A stretch of DNA of 64,000 bases from NCBI RefSeq assembly GCF_039536205.1, contig NZ_BAAAYL010000001.1, positions 7,345,354-7,409,353 on the forward strand, given 5' to 3'. Below the pieces are notes generated by a model that saw only the letters and a list, made by a program, of their open reading frames with translations, made no database searches and was not told where the DNA came from. Both the position numbers and the translations under genes were made by a program. Each line of letters begins with the position of its first letter. Position 1 is the first letter of the stretch. This document shows, one piece after another, positions 17,558 through 26,191 of the stretch. The DNA comes from Streptomyces sannanensis (GTDB lineage Bacteria > Actinomycetota > Actinomycetes > Streptomycetales > Streptomycetaceae).

Positions 17558-19249
17558 GTGGACACCCAGCGCACGCCCGGTTACCGGAGCACAGCGACCG
17601 CAGAGGACGTCGCGCACCTGATGGTGCGCTGTCTGGAGGCCGAGGGCGTGGAGTATGTCTTCGGGATCCCCGGTGAGGAGAACATCCGCTTCGTCGACGC
17701 GCTGAACGGCTCCGAGATCCGTTACGTCCTGGTGCGCCACGAGCAGGGCGCGTCCTTCATGGCGGAGATCTACGGGCGGCTGACCGGCCGGGCGGGAGTG
17801 TGCTCGGCCACGCTGGGGCCCGGCGCGATCAATCTGCTGCTGGGCACCGCGGACGCAACGACCAACAGCACACCGATGGTGGCCCTGGCCGCCCAAGGCT
17901 CGCTGGGCCGGGTCCACAAGGAGTCGCACCAGGTCATCGACCTGGTGTCCATGTTCGCTCCCGTTACCCAATGGTCGGCCCGCGTCCAGAGCCCGGACGC
18001 AGTGCCGGAGATGGTGCGCAAGGCGTTCAAGACCGCGCAGAGCGAACGCCCCGGTGCCGTCTTCCTGGCCGTCCCCGAGGACATCGAAGCCGCGCACCCC
18101 ACGACGCCGCTCGCCCCTCTCCAGGTCGACACCGTGCATGCCGACGCCCCCTCGGACTCCCAGATCGCACGGGCCGCCGAGGTGCTCAAGGCGGCGCGGC
18201 GCCCCGTCGTACTCGCCGGCCACGGCGCCGCCAGGGCCGGGGCCTCGGCGGCACTGGTGCGCTTCGCTGAGCGACTGAACGTGCCCGTGGCGACCACCTT
18301 TCACGGCAAGGGCGTCTTCCCCGATGACCATCCGAACGCGCTGGGCGCGGTCGGCTTCATGCGCCACGACTACGGCAACTTCGGCTTCGATGCGGCCGAT
18401 GCCCTCATCTGCGTGGGATACGAGGTCCAGGAGTTCGACCCCCGGAAGATCAATCCCCACGGCGACAAGCGAATCGTGCACCTGCACCGTTTCCCCGCCG
18501 AGGTGGACGCTCACTACCCGGTGACGGTCGGAGTGGAGGGCGACCTCTCCCAAGCACTGGACGCGCTGGCGGCAGCACTGCCCGACCGGCCCGCATACGA
18601 CACGGATGCCGGCGAGAAGATCCGGGCGCTGCTCGGCGAGGAACTGCAGTACGGACGCGACAACGAGTCGTTCCCGCTGGTCCCGCAGCGAGTCGTCGCC
18701 GACGTCCGCACCGCACTGGACCGCCACGACATCGTGCTCGCCGACACCGGTGCCGGGAAGATGTGGATGGCTCGGCTGTACCCGGCGTACGAGCCGGACA
18801 CCTGCCTGCTCTCCAACGGCCTGTCCACCATGGGATTCGCGCTGCCCGGAGCGATCGCCGCCAAGCTCGCCAGGCCCGAACGGAGGGTCTTGGCGATGAT
18901 GGGCGACGGCTCGTTCTTGATGAACTCCCAGGAACTGGAGACCGCCGTCCGCGAACACATCCCCCTGGTCGTCCTCGTCCTGGTCGACGAGGAATACGGC
19001 CTGATCACCTGGAAGATGGATCTCGAGCTCGGCCGCCACAGCCACACCCGCTTCACCAACCCGGACCTGGTCGCCTATGCAGAGAGCTTCGGCGCCCGCG
19101 GCTACTTGGTCGAGGCGGCCGCCCAGCTGCTGCCCGCGCTGCAGCGCGCGCTGGACGACGACGCCGTGTCCGTGATCGCCTGCCCCGTCGACTACTCCGA
19201 GAACCTGCGCCTGACCGACAAACTCGGGGCACTCCACGGTCCCTTCTGA
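17558..19249 (+). CDS. Thiamine-diphosphate enzyme, acetolactate synthase large-subunit type
   Basis: A 563-residue ThDP enzyme of the IlvB/AlsS group. The N-terminal domain has the catalytic Glu in FGIPGEENIRF, the central domain has PVATTFHGKGVFPDDHP, and the C-terminal ThDP-binding motif is MMGDGSFLMNSQELETA, ending in LVDEEYG where most family members have two Asn. No FAD or valine-sensitive small subunit gene is adjacent, which fits a catabolic acetolactate synthase or a related carboligase. The GTG start at 17558 is the only reasonable one (MDTQRTPG). It stands alone. Confidence 0.85.
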   Translation: MDTQRTPGYRSTATAEDVAHLMVRCLEAEGVEYVFGIPGEENIRFVDALNGSEIRYVLVRHEQGASFMAEIYGRLTGRAGVCSATLGPGAINLLLGTADATTNSTPMVALAAQGSLGRVHKESHQVIDLVSMFAPVTQWSARVQSPDAVPEMVRKAFKTAQSERPGAVFLAVPEDIEAAHPTTPLAPLQVDTVHADAPSDSQIARAAEVLKAARRPVVLAGHGAARAGASAALVRFAERLNVPVATTFHGKGVFPDDHPNALGAVGFMRHDYGNFGFDAADALICVGYEVQEFDPRKINPHGDKRIVHLHRFPAEVDAHYPVTVGVEGDLSQALDALAAALPDRPAYDTDAGEKIRALLGEELQYGRDNESFPLVPQRVVADVRTALDRHDIVLADTGAGKMWMARLYPAYEPDTCLLSNGLSTMGFALPGAIAAKLARPERRVLAMMGDGSFLMNSQELETAVREHIPLVVLVLVDEEYGLITWKMDLELGRHSHTRFTNPDLVAYAESFGARGYLVEAAAQLLPALQRALDDDAVSVIACPVDYSENLRLTDKLGALHGPF

Positions 19250-19270
19250 GACATTTCCGGATGACGTGAA

Positions 19271-19893
19271 TTGCTCCGTCTCCGCGGCGAGCGGGCCGCG
19301 GAGGCAGGCATCGGGTTGCGTGTCCTGGTCCGGGCACACCTTTCGGCGGCACAGTCGGTCCTGCGCCGATTGCCGTTCTCCGCCGTCGGTCATCTGCTCG
19401 TCGTCGTCGAGCAGGCCGTGGATGCCTTCTCCGAGGGCCATGAGCGGGCCCAGCAACTCGCGATACGTCAGGAGGAGGCTGCCCGCCGCGAGTTCATCGA
19501 CGATGACGAGGAGGCCCTGAACACTCTCGACCTGGCGGCCCGGATGAACCTGGAGGACCCGATGCCGCAACGCAGCCGATCTTCTGGTCTACCCGGTGCT
19601 CACCCGCGACCGGCAGGCCACGGCCGACCTGGTTCTGAGCGTTCTCGGCCCGCTCCAGCAGGCCCGCGGCGGTGCCCAGCCGCTGATTGACACCCTCACC
19701 GCGTACTTCGACACCGGTTGCGTGGCCGCCGAGGCCGCCCGGCGGCTCTCCCTGAGCGTGTGGGCGATGACGTACCGGTTCGATCGTATCCACAAACTGA
19801 CCGGCTCCGACCGGGCGCCCCCGTGCACCGCTGCACACTCCGGACGGCGCTGGTCGGAGCCCGCCTCCTGGACCGGCCGGCCCAGGAGCTGTG
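19271..19893 (+). pseudogene. PucR/CdaR-type regulator pseudogene
   Basis: Parts of a PucR-family transcription factor are recognisable. An N-terminal piece (LLVVVEQAVDAFSEGHERAQ, then RQEEAARREFIDD) runs out of frame into the C-terminal end (LTRDRQATADLVLSVLGPL, then FDTGCVAAEAARRLSLSV and YRFDRIHKLTG), which includes the PucR C-terminal helix-turn-helix. The middle of the protein is missing and the last residues are again in a different frame. It is a deletion plus frameshift pseudogene. Confidence 0.75.
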
Positions 19894-19898
19894 ACCAG

Positions 19899-21830
19899 TC
19901 ACGCCCTTCGCAGGTCCGGGTGAGGCGCCGGCCGCCGTCCGAGGAGTTCAGCCAGTCCGCGGCGCGTCGCGGCGACGACGACCCGGTCCTCCGGTTTCAG
20001 GACGTGACCGGGGTGGAGATCCCACAGCAGTTCGGCGCCGGTCCGACGGTCGTCGTCCGGGCGGGAGACGGCGAGGTCCGGTCGGCGTTCGGCGGGCTCC
20101 GCCGTGTCCAGGGCGATCACCCGCCACGCCCCTGCCTTGAACGCCTCCGCGACAGTCCGGCCCTCGAACTGCGGGTGACCGGCCACATCGAGCGCGGCGA
20201 AGAGCAGCACCTTGCGTTCCACGGGGATGGCGCCCAGGATCTGCCGTCCCATCATCGCCCCGGCGAACGCGGGCGCGGCGAGGCTGGACACACTGCGGCT
20301 GCGGGTGAGGGCCTCGGGGTGGGCGGCGCGCAGGGTGCGGTAGACGGCGGTGGCGAAGTCGTCGTCGTAGAGCCGCAGCGCCACTCGCAGTTCCGGTTTC
20401 ACGGCACGGGCGTACAGAGCCGCTTCCAGGTTGGTCGTATCAGCGCTGGTCAGGGCGAGCAGGGAATCCGCCCGGTGGATCTTGGCGGCTTCCAGTACGC
20501 CTTCCTGGGTGACGTCGCCCAGCACCACGGGGACGCGCAGCCGACGGGCGACCGGGATGCCCCGGGCCTCGGGGTCCCCCTCCACGCACACCACCGGGAT
20601 GTCCAGTTCTCGCAGCCTGGTCAGCACCCGGGTGCCGACCTTGCCGAGGCCGAGCAGCACCACATGTCCCGCCAACCCCCGTGGAGGGCGGCGCAGTGAA
20701 GCCGTCCCCCGGAACGCGCCGAGGGCTTCCAGCGACCCGGCCACCAGGATGGGCAGCACCGCGAGGCCGACCAGCCCGGCGAGGAGCTGGAGCACCTGGC
20801 GGGTGGTCGGTTCCCCGACGGCCGGGTCCCCGATGGCGAAGAGGTCGAGGAGTACCAGATAGGCGGCGTGCAGCGGGTGGTCCCCGATGGTGAGCCAGGA
20901 CGCGACCGTCAGGGCGGCCACGGTTGCCAGGACTCCGGCGAGCGCCCGGCGCAGCCGACGGGAGAAGACGTCCCCGAGCGGCGCGAACCGTCCTGCCAAG
21001 CGGCGAGCCTGCACCGGCGGCCCGGCGTACGAGACGGTCTCCAGCACCACGGTGCCGCGCCTGGTGGCTGCCGCGACCATGGCGTCGTCGGGCAGGAGCA
21101 ACGGCCCCCGCGGGCCGCTGTTGTCCGAGCCTTCCGCGCCGGCTGGATCATCGGTGGTCGACGACAGCAGTGCGAGCGTGCACAGGCCGGGATCGGAGAC
21201 CGCACCACGTCCCGGCGGGGTGCGCTCCACGGCACGCAGAAGCAGCCCGTCGGCCTGGACGACCTTGCTCGTACCGGTCACGGCAGTGGCGGCGAGTGCC
21301 GGGGCGGCGGTGTCGGCGTCGGACAGCACGGTGGTGGAGGCGTCCAGCGCGGCCAGGTCCAGGCCCGGCACGGCGACCACGGCGGCCTGGTCGAGAAGCT
21401 CCTCCAGATGCTGGCCCAGCTTGCGGTTGTACAGGCGGATGACGAGCCGCAGCCGTGGGTTGAGCCGCCGGGCGGCCAGCGCGGTCCTGATGTTGCTCTC
21501 GTCGTCGTCGTACACGAGGGCCAAAGCCGTGGCTCGTTCCGCACCGGCCTCGCGCAGCACCTCCTCCGACGGCTCGGCGGCCTCCATCTCGCGTACGGGG
21601 AGGAGGAACTCGCCACTGGACCCGGTCTGGTCGGCGACCCCCGGCCTGCTCATTGCCGCGGACATCCGTCCGATCAGCGTCGAAGCCCGGCTTCGGTTCG
21701 GCGCCATGGACGGCCTCCGACTCGCGGAGGACCGAACCGGAGGGAGGACGAGCGTCACCCGCTCCCCGTAGACGTCGTGCAACTCGGCCGCGAGCCGGGC
21801 GGCCAGCGCGTCGTCGCCGCACACGATCAT
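19899..21830 (-). CDS. RCK/TrkA-N domain ion-channel-like membrane protein
   Basis: A ~643-residue protein with two NAD-binding RCK-like modules around a short membrane part. The N-terminal module begins MIVCGDDALAARLAAEL, and the second has a clear Rossmann motif (VVLLGLGKVGTRVLTRL, then VVCVEGDPEA). Between them are two or three membrane helices (LAGVLATVAALTVASWLTI; LLAGLVGLAVLPILVAGSL). The segment where a K+ channel would carry TVGYGD reads LDLFAIGDPAVG, so ion selectivity cannot be assumed. A TrkA-C-like domain ends the protein. The Met at 21830 fits the domain start but lacks a strong RBS; an upstream start up to 21962 is possible. Confidence 0.75.
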   Translation of the reverse strand: MIVCGDDALAARLAAELHDVYGERVTLVLPPVRSSASRRPSMAPNRSRASTLIGRMSAAMSRPGVADQTGSSGEFLLPVREMEAAEPSEEVLREAGAERATALALVYDDDESNIRTALAARRLNPRLRLVIRLYNRKLGQHLEELLDQAAVVAVPGLDLAALDASTTVLSDADTAAPALAATAVTGTSKVVQADGLLLRAVERTPPGRGAVSDPGLCTLALLSSTTDDPAGAEGSDNSGPRGPLLLPDDAMVAAATRRGTVVLETVSYAGPPVQARRLAGRFAPLGDVFSRRLRRALAGVLATVAALTVASWLTIGDHPLHAAYLVLLDLFAIGDPAVGEPTTRQVLQLLAGLVGLAVLPILVAGSLEALGAFRGTASLRRPPRGLAGHVVLLGLGKVGTRVLTRLRELDIPVVCVEGDPEARGIPVARRLRVPVVLGDVTQEGVLEAAKIHRADSLLALTSADTTNLEAALYARAVKPELRVALRLYDDDFATAVYRTLRAAHPEALTRSRSVSSLAAPAFAGAMMGRQILGAIPVERKVLLFAALDVAGHPQFEGRTVAEAFKAGAWRVIALDTAEPAERRPDLAVSRPDDDRRTGAELLWDLHPGHVLKPEDRVVVAATRRGLAELLGRRPAPHPDLRRA

Positions 21831-21958
21831 CTGCCCTGCGGGTACGCCGCTTTGAGTCTGCTGAGGAAGAAGTGAGGACACGTTTGCCAAGACTCCATGG
21901 CCAGGGGACAGGGTTACTTCGAGGTTTCTGGGGGACCATACGGGGCCGCTCCGCGGCG

Positions 21959-22235
21959 TCACTCCCCGGGGACCTCACTCTGGGTGCCCGCTGCTCCGAG
22001 GAGCTCGTGGAGCAGATGCGAGGCGGTGATCACACCGAGCAGGTGCGTGCCGGTCTTGTCCTTCTCCACCACTGCCACGAGCGGGCTGCGTACCCGTGCC
22101 ATGAGCGCCGAGACCTCCAGCGCGGTGGCCGTCCGCGTCGACGATGTAGCCGCCCCGGGTACTCGGCGGGGAACGTCATGAGTCGGCCAAGGGGATCGTC
22201 GCACCGTCCGCCGTCTGAGAGTTGGCCATGTCCGG
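21959..22235 (-). pseudogene. CBS-domain protein fragment, frameshifted
   Basis: A short stretch carries the end of a CBS domain (TALEVSALMARVRSPLVAVV, then THLLGVITASHLLHELLGA). The preceding CBS pieces (LMTFPAEYPG and YIVDAD) lie in two other frames, so at least two frameshifts separate them. No start or second domain is left. It sits immediately upstream of the channel-like gene. Confidence 0.6.
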
Positions 22236-22331
22236 GGCAGCAGACGCGACGGACGGGGAGGTGCTGAGCCCTCCGAGCAGAAGCGCCCCGGCGACTTGAG
22301 GGGATACCCACGGCGGATACCGGACACGTCG

Positions 22332-23615
22332 TCAGCGGACGCCGCGGATTCTCCCCACGAGAACTCCGCCCGCGACCGTCACCCCCGCCGTCACCACGTA
22401 CAGCGCCGGATAGCCGCCGAGATGGGCGACGACCGGGGCGGCGAGGGCCGGTGCGAGCACCTGGGGGCCGGAGTTGGCGATGTTGATCACGCCGAGGTCC
22501 TTGGCGCGGTTCTCGGCGGTGGGCAGTACCTGGGTGACCAGGGCCTGGTCGACGGCGATGTAGACGCCGAAGCCGGCGCCGAGAACCACGGCTGCCGCCA
22601 TGACGGCGGGCCAGCTGTGCGCGGTCGCGAGCATCAGAGCCGCGGCGGCCATCACGACGGAGCAGCCCACGACGAAGGGCTTGCGGCGGCCCAGTCGGTC
22701 GGAGACGACACCCACCGGGACAGCCGTGCACGCCGCCGCGCCGGTGTAGAGGAGAGTGAGGATCAGCACCCCGGAGTCGGGGTCCCTCAGGTGAACCTCG
22801 TCGGTCAAGTAGTACAACAGGTAGAGCGTGCCGAGGGCGTTGCCCAGGTTGATCAGGAAACGGCTGAGCCAGGCCCAGGCGAAGTCGGGGTGCCGGCGCG
22901 GGCTGACCCACAGACCGGTCAGCAGAAGGACGGGCCGCAGCGGTCGGCGCGATCGGCGAGGCAACAGCGGCTCGCTGAAGCAGAGGGTGTACGGCAAGGC
23001 GAAGGCCACGGTCAGCAGGGCGATCAGCAGGTAGTCGGACCCTACGTCGTCGGTGACGGTGGTGACGAGCAGTGCGCCGAGCACCAGGCCCAGCGACTGC
23101 GTGATACCCGTCCAGCCGGACACCGCCGCCCGCTGTCCGACCGGCACCTGGTCGGCGACGGGTGCGGTCACCCCCGCGAGCATGGCGTTGAGTCCCGCCT
23201 GGGCGAGGCACCATCCCGCGGTGATTCCGGGCACGCTCTGCTGGTGCGAGGTGAGCACGAGCCCCACGGCCCCCGCGAGTGCGCCGCCCGCGATCCATGG
23301 CCTGCGGCGTCCGAAGCGGCTCGTCGTAAGGTCTGACAGGGCACCCGCCAGAGGGTTGGCCAGGAGGGCCACCAGCGCGCCGAAGCCGGTGACCCAGGCC
23401 AGCGCCGACGCTTTGGACGCCGCGTCGACATGAGCGAGCTGGAGTGGCAGCAGGATCTGAATGGGGGTGAAGAACGCCATGAACACGGCGAGCGTCGCAA
23501 GGCTGAGCGCGGCGGTCCACCGGCCCGTGACACGGACCGACGGCACGTCCGGCACGCCTTCTCCGCGTGGTGGTGGTGTGTCCCGGCCGGAGCACGGAAC
23601 ATGACTTTCACTCAT
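22332..23615 (-). CDS. MFS transporter, probably sugar/glycoside uptake
   Basis: A 427-residue transporter with about 12 membrane helices and the MFS loop motifs SDLTTSRFGRRRPWI between helices 2 and 3 and SDRLGRRKPFV in the middle. Its ATG overlaps the stop of the upstream beta-glucosidase gene (ATGA, 4 bp), and it has no good ribosome site of its own, so it is translationally coupled. The context suggests import of a beta-glucoside or disaccharide; the sequence alone does not name the substrate. Confidence 0.88.
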   Translation of the reverse strand: MSESHVPCSGRDTPPPRGEGVPDVPSVRVTGRWTAALSLATLAVFMAFFTPIQILLPLQLAHVDAASKASALAWVTGFGALVALLANPLAGALSDLTTSRFGRRRPWIAGGALAGAVGLVLTSHQQSVPGITAGWCLAQAGLNAMLAGVTAPVADQVPVGQRAAVSGWTGITQSLGLVLGALLVTTVTDDVGSDYLLIALLTVAFALPYTLCFSEPLLPRRSRRPLRPVLLLTGLWVSPRRHPDFAWAWLSRFLINLGNALGTLYLLYYLTDEVHLRDPDSGVLILTLLYTGAAACTAVPVGVVSDRLGRRKPFVVGCSVVMAAAALMLATAHSWPAVMAAAVVLGAGFGVYIAVDQALVTQVLPTAENRAKDLGVINIANSGPQVLAPALAAPVVAHLGGYPALYVVTAGVTVAGGVLVGRIRGVR

Positions 23616-24985
23616 ATTGAGGAGTGGGGCTTGGCGTGCGCCCTCCGATGAGCGGCGATGAGATCCCGGTACCACGCGAAGGAGTCCTTGGGCGTGCGGA
23701 CCTGTGATACGTGGTCCACATGCACGAGACCGAATCGCTGGTGGTAGCCCTCGGCCCACTCGAAGTTGTCGATCAGCGTCCAGGCGAAGTAGCCGCGCAC
23801 GTCCACGCCCGCCTGGACGGCCTCGGTGACCGCGCCCACGTGCCCGTCGAGATAGGCGATCCTGCCTGGGTCGGCGACCTTGCCGTCCGTCACCACGTCG
23901 TGCTGGGAGCAGCCGTTCTCCGTGATGAACACCGGCGGCAGGGCGGCACCGTAACGGTCCTTGAGGCCGATGAGCAGTTCCGTGAGGCCGTCCGGCACAA
24001 CGGGCCAGCCGAAGGCCGTCCGCTCGTACCCCTGGACGTCGGCCTCGGCGAAGGGCAGACCGGGGCCGTCCGGGGCGGCGACCCAGGTAGGGTTGTAGTA
24101 GTTGACGCCGAGCGCGTCGACCGGCGCGCCGATGATGTCGAGATCGCCGTCCCGGACCGCCCCGCGCAGGTCCTCACCGGCTCCGAAGACCGAGAGGTCC
24201 GGGTAACGCCCCAGCAGGACCGGGTCGTTGAAGAGGCGGTTGTGCAGGGTGTCGTACGCTTCCGCCGCCGCTCGGTCCTCGGCCGTGGGGCCCGCTGCCC
24301 GTACCGGGGTGCAGTTGTTGACGAGGAGTACCTCGGCCGCCCCGGAATCGCGCAGCGCCGTCGCCGCCATTCCATGGCCCAGGAGCTGGTGATGCGCGGC
24401 CGGCAGGGCGTCGAGCATCAGCGCGCGGCCGGGCGCGTGGACCCCCAGGGCATAGCCGTAAGCCATGTGCACGAAGGGCTCGTTGAGAGTGATCCAGCGC
24501 TGCGTCCGGTCCGCCAGCCGGTCTGCGACGAGCGCCGCGTACTCGGCGAAACGGGCGGCGGTGTCCCTGTGCAGCCAGCCTCCCTCGTCCTCCAGTGCCT
24601 GCGGCAAGTCCCAGTGGAAGAGAGTGGGAACCGGCGTGACTCCGACGGCGAGGAGTGCGTCGGTGAGCCGGTCGTAGAAGTCCAGACCCCGTGAGTTGAC
24701 CGGGCCGGAACCGGACGGCTGGACACGCGACCAGGCGATCGAGAAGCGGTAGGCGTCCACTCCCAGGGCCTGAAGCAGGGACACGTCCTCCGCATAGCGG
24801 TGGTAGTGGTCGCACGCGACCGCGCCGGTGTGACCGTCACGGACCGTGCCGGGACGGGCAGCGAAGGTGTCCCACACGGACGGCCCCCGGCCGTCCTCGT
24901 CGACGGCTCCCTCGATCTGGTGAGCGGCGGTGGCGACCCCCCAGACGAAGCCGTCGGGCAGAGGCGGGTGGTGTGGACGGTTCAT
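23612..24985 (-). CDS. GH1 beta-glucosidase
   Basis: A 457-residue retaining beta-glucosidase of glycoside hydrolase family 1, cytoplasmic (no signal peptide). The acid/base Glu169 lies in ITLNEPF, the nucleophile Glu356 in FITENGCS, and the family signature at the N-terminus reads FVWGVATAAHQIEGAV. GGGAGGAGC precedes the ATG. It is the first gene of an operon with the MFS transporter and is divergent from a TetR regulator that probably controls it through the inverted repeat at 25007. Likely substrates are cellobiose or plant beta-glucosides. Confidence 0.95.
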   Translation of the reverse strand: MNRPHHPPLPDGFVWGVATAAHQIEGAVDEDGRGPSVWDTFAARPGTVRDGHTGAVACDHYHRYAEDVSLLQALGVDAYRFSIAWSRVQPSGSGPVNSRGLDFYDRLTDALLAVGVTPVPTLFHWDLPQALEDEGGWLHRDTAARFAEYAALVADRLADRTQRWITLNEPFVHMAYGYALGVHAPGRALMLDALPAAHHQLLGHGMAATALRDSGAAEVLLVNNCTPVRAAGPTAEDRAAAEAYDTLHNRLFNDPVLLGRYPDLSVFGAGEDLRGAVRDGDLDIIGAPVDALGVNYYNPTWVAAPDGPGLPFAEADVQGYERTAFGWPVVPDGLTELLIGLKDRYGAALPPVFITENGCSQHDVVTDGKVADPGRIAYLDGHVGAVTEAVQAGVDVRGYFAWTLIDNFEWAEGYHQRFGLVHVDHVSQVRTPKDSFAWYRDLIAAHRRAHAKPHSSI

Positions 24986-25006
24986 GGTGCGCTCCTCCCA
25001 TTAAAC

Positions 25007-25021
25007 ATGAGTAGGGCTCAT
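25007..25021. promoter_or_regulatory. Inverted repeat between bgl and tetR, probable TetR operator
   Basis: ATGAG and CTCAT flank 5 bp (ATGAGTAGGGCTCAT), 22 bp upstream of the beta-glucosidase start and 47 bp upstream of the TetR start. The position suits repression of both genes. Confidence 0.55.
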
Positions 25022-25067
25022 CATTGATGGCTCGCCAACGGTACGCCCCATCCGGCACAGTTGCACC

Positions 25068-25733
25068 GTGCGGGACGAGACGAATACGGCGCCACCGGTC
25101 ACCTCACGGGACGCGGCACTGCGACGCAGGCCTGTGCAGCGGCGCAGCACCGAGCGAGTGGAACGCATCATCGACGCGTGCGCGGAGCTCCTGGACGAGG
25201 TCGGATATGTGGCCCTGACCACGAAGGAGGTGGCGCGCAGGGCGAGGGTGCCGATCGGCACCCTCTACCAGTTCTTCTCCGGCAGGGATGCTCTGCTCAG
25301 CGCGCTGGCCCTTCGCAATCTGGAGCGCTACACCGATCGGCTCGCCCGGCGGATGGCAGCCGAGGCGCCGGGCAGTACGGCCGGTGTCGTGGACCTGGCC
25401 GTCGAGGAATTCGTCGCCATGCGCCGTTCCGTGCCGGGTTTCGGCGTCGTGGACTTCGGGGCGGTCGGACGTGAGGACACCGGACAGCTGCTCGATGCCG
25501 GAGCCGACGACAACACCGCCGTCGCCGATCGCCTGTGGGCACTCACCCGTGACGCCCTCGGCCCGCACATCACACCGGTCGCCGTCCGCGTGGCCCTGGA
25601 ATCCGCTGAAGCCGTACTCGGACTCGCCTTCCGGCACGACGCCGACGGCGATCCCGCGCTCATCGCCGAGTGCAAAAGGCTGCTACGGGCCTATCTGAGC
25701 CAGGGGCCGCCGACGGACACGGGCGCGCGGTGA
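25068..25733 (+). CDS. TetR/AcrR family transcriptional regulator
   Basis: A 221-residue regulator. The N-terminal helix-turn-helix spans about residues 25-70 (RIIDACAELLDEVGYVALTT, then EVARRARVPIGTLYQFF). The C-terminal ligand domain is unassigned. It begins with GTG at 25068. Divergent placement from the beta-glucosidase/MFS operon makes it their likely local regulator, although LacI-type regulators are more usual for such operons in this group. Confidence 0.9.
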   Translation: MRDETNTAPPVTSRDAALRRRPVQRRSTERVERIIDACAELLDEVGYVALTTKEVARRARVPIGTLYQFFSGRDALLSALALRNLERYTDRLARRMAAEAPGSTAGVVDLAVEEFVAMRRSVPGFGVVDFGAVGREDTGQLLDAGADDNTAVADRLWALTRDALGPHITPVAVRVALESAEAVLGLAFRHDADGDPALIAECKRLLRAYLSQGPPTDTGAR

Positions 25734-25863
25734 CGTCCGGCCACACGGGAGTCCTTGCCGGACGGTGCGCCCGGCGCAGGCACACGCCCGTCGATCGTGG
25801 CCCGCGGTTGGCTGAACCATGTCCATGAGCTGCTCGGCAGCGACGCGCATTGATCCGATTCTA

Positions 25864-25905
25864 TTTGCACAAATTTGCTAACCCGTGAGAGTTTTGTAAT
25901 GAAAG
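25864..25905 (+). promoter_or_regulatory. AT-rich promoter-like patch
   Basis: In a very GC-rich setting this stretch has TTTGCACAAATTTGC followed by GAGTTTTGTAATG. It precedes the gene fragment at 26019 and may be the old promoter or operator of that gene. The repeat is imperfect and no factor can be named. Confidence 0.25.
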
Positions 25906-26018
25906 GTCGAGAGTTCACTGGGGTCCGCAGGCGCAGGCATCCGGAATGCCGGTGGCCGCGACGCCGGAGCCGTCACGGGGAACCGTGGCGCTTCGCGCCG
26001 TTCCGGAAAGGAGCGGAC

Positions 26019-26165
26019 ATGGACGAGGGGAACAGACGCACCACGTACGTGGAGGGGGAACACGCGGTCGACCACCTCTCCGACCAGGGATTTCCCGTCG
26101 AACGGCTCGCGGTGAGCAGCGCAGCGCCCGGCGCGATCGCCGGCGTCCTGAGCGAACGGTTCGTG
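26019..26165 (+). pseudogene. General-stress (YflT-like) protein N-terminal fragment
   Basis: The ATG at 26019 with AAAGGAG in front opens a frame with TTYVEGEHAVDHLSDQGFPV, which resembles the N-terminus of general stress proteins of the YflT/DUF1269-like type in streptomycetes. After about 45 residues the similarity ends, and the frame runs out of phase across the start of the flavoprotein gene. It looks like a 5' fragment fused by deletion to the neighbouring gene. Confidence 0.5.
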
Positions 26166-26191
26166 GGACTCCGTGACCGGCGCCGGATACC

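Noticed and set aside
16607..19570. 987-residue minus-strand open frame
   Set aside because: Only the last 245 residues (from 17344) are coding; the rest is antisense to the acetolactate-synthase-type gene and has the low-complexity look of a shadow frame.
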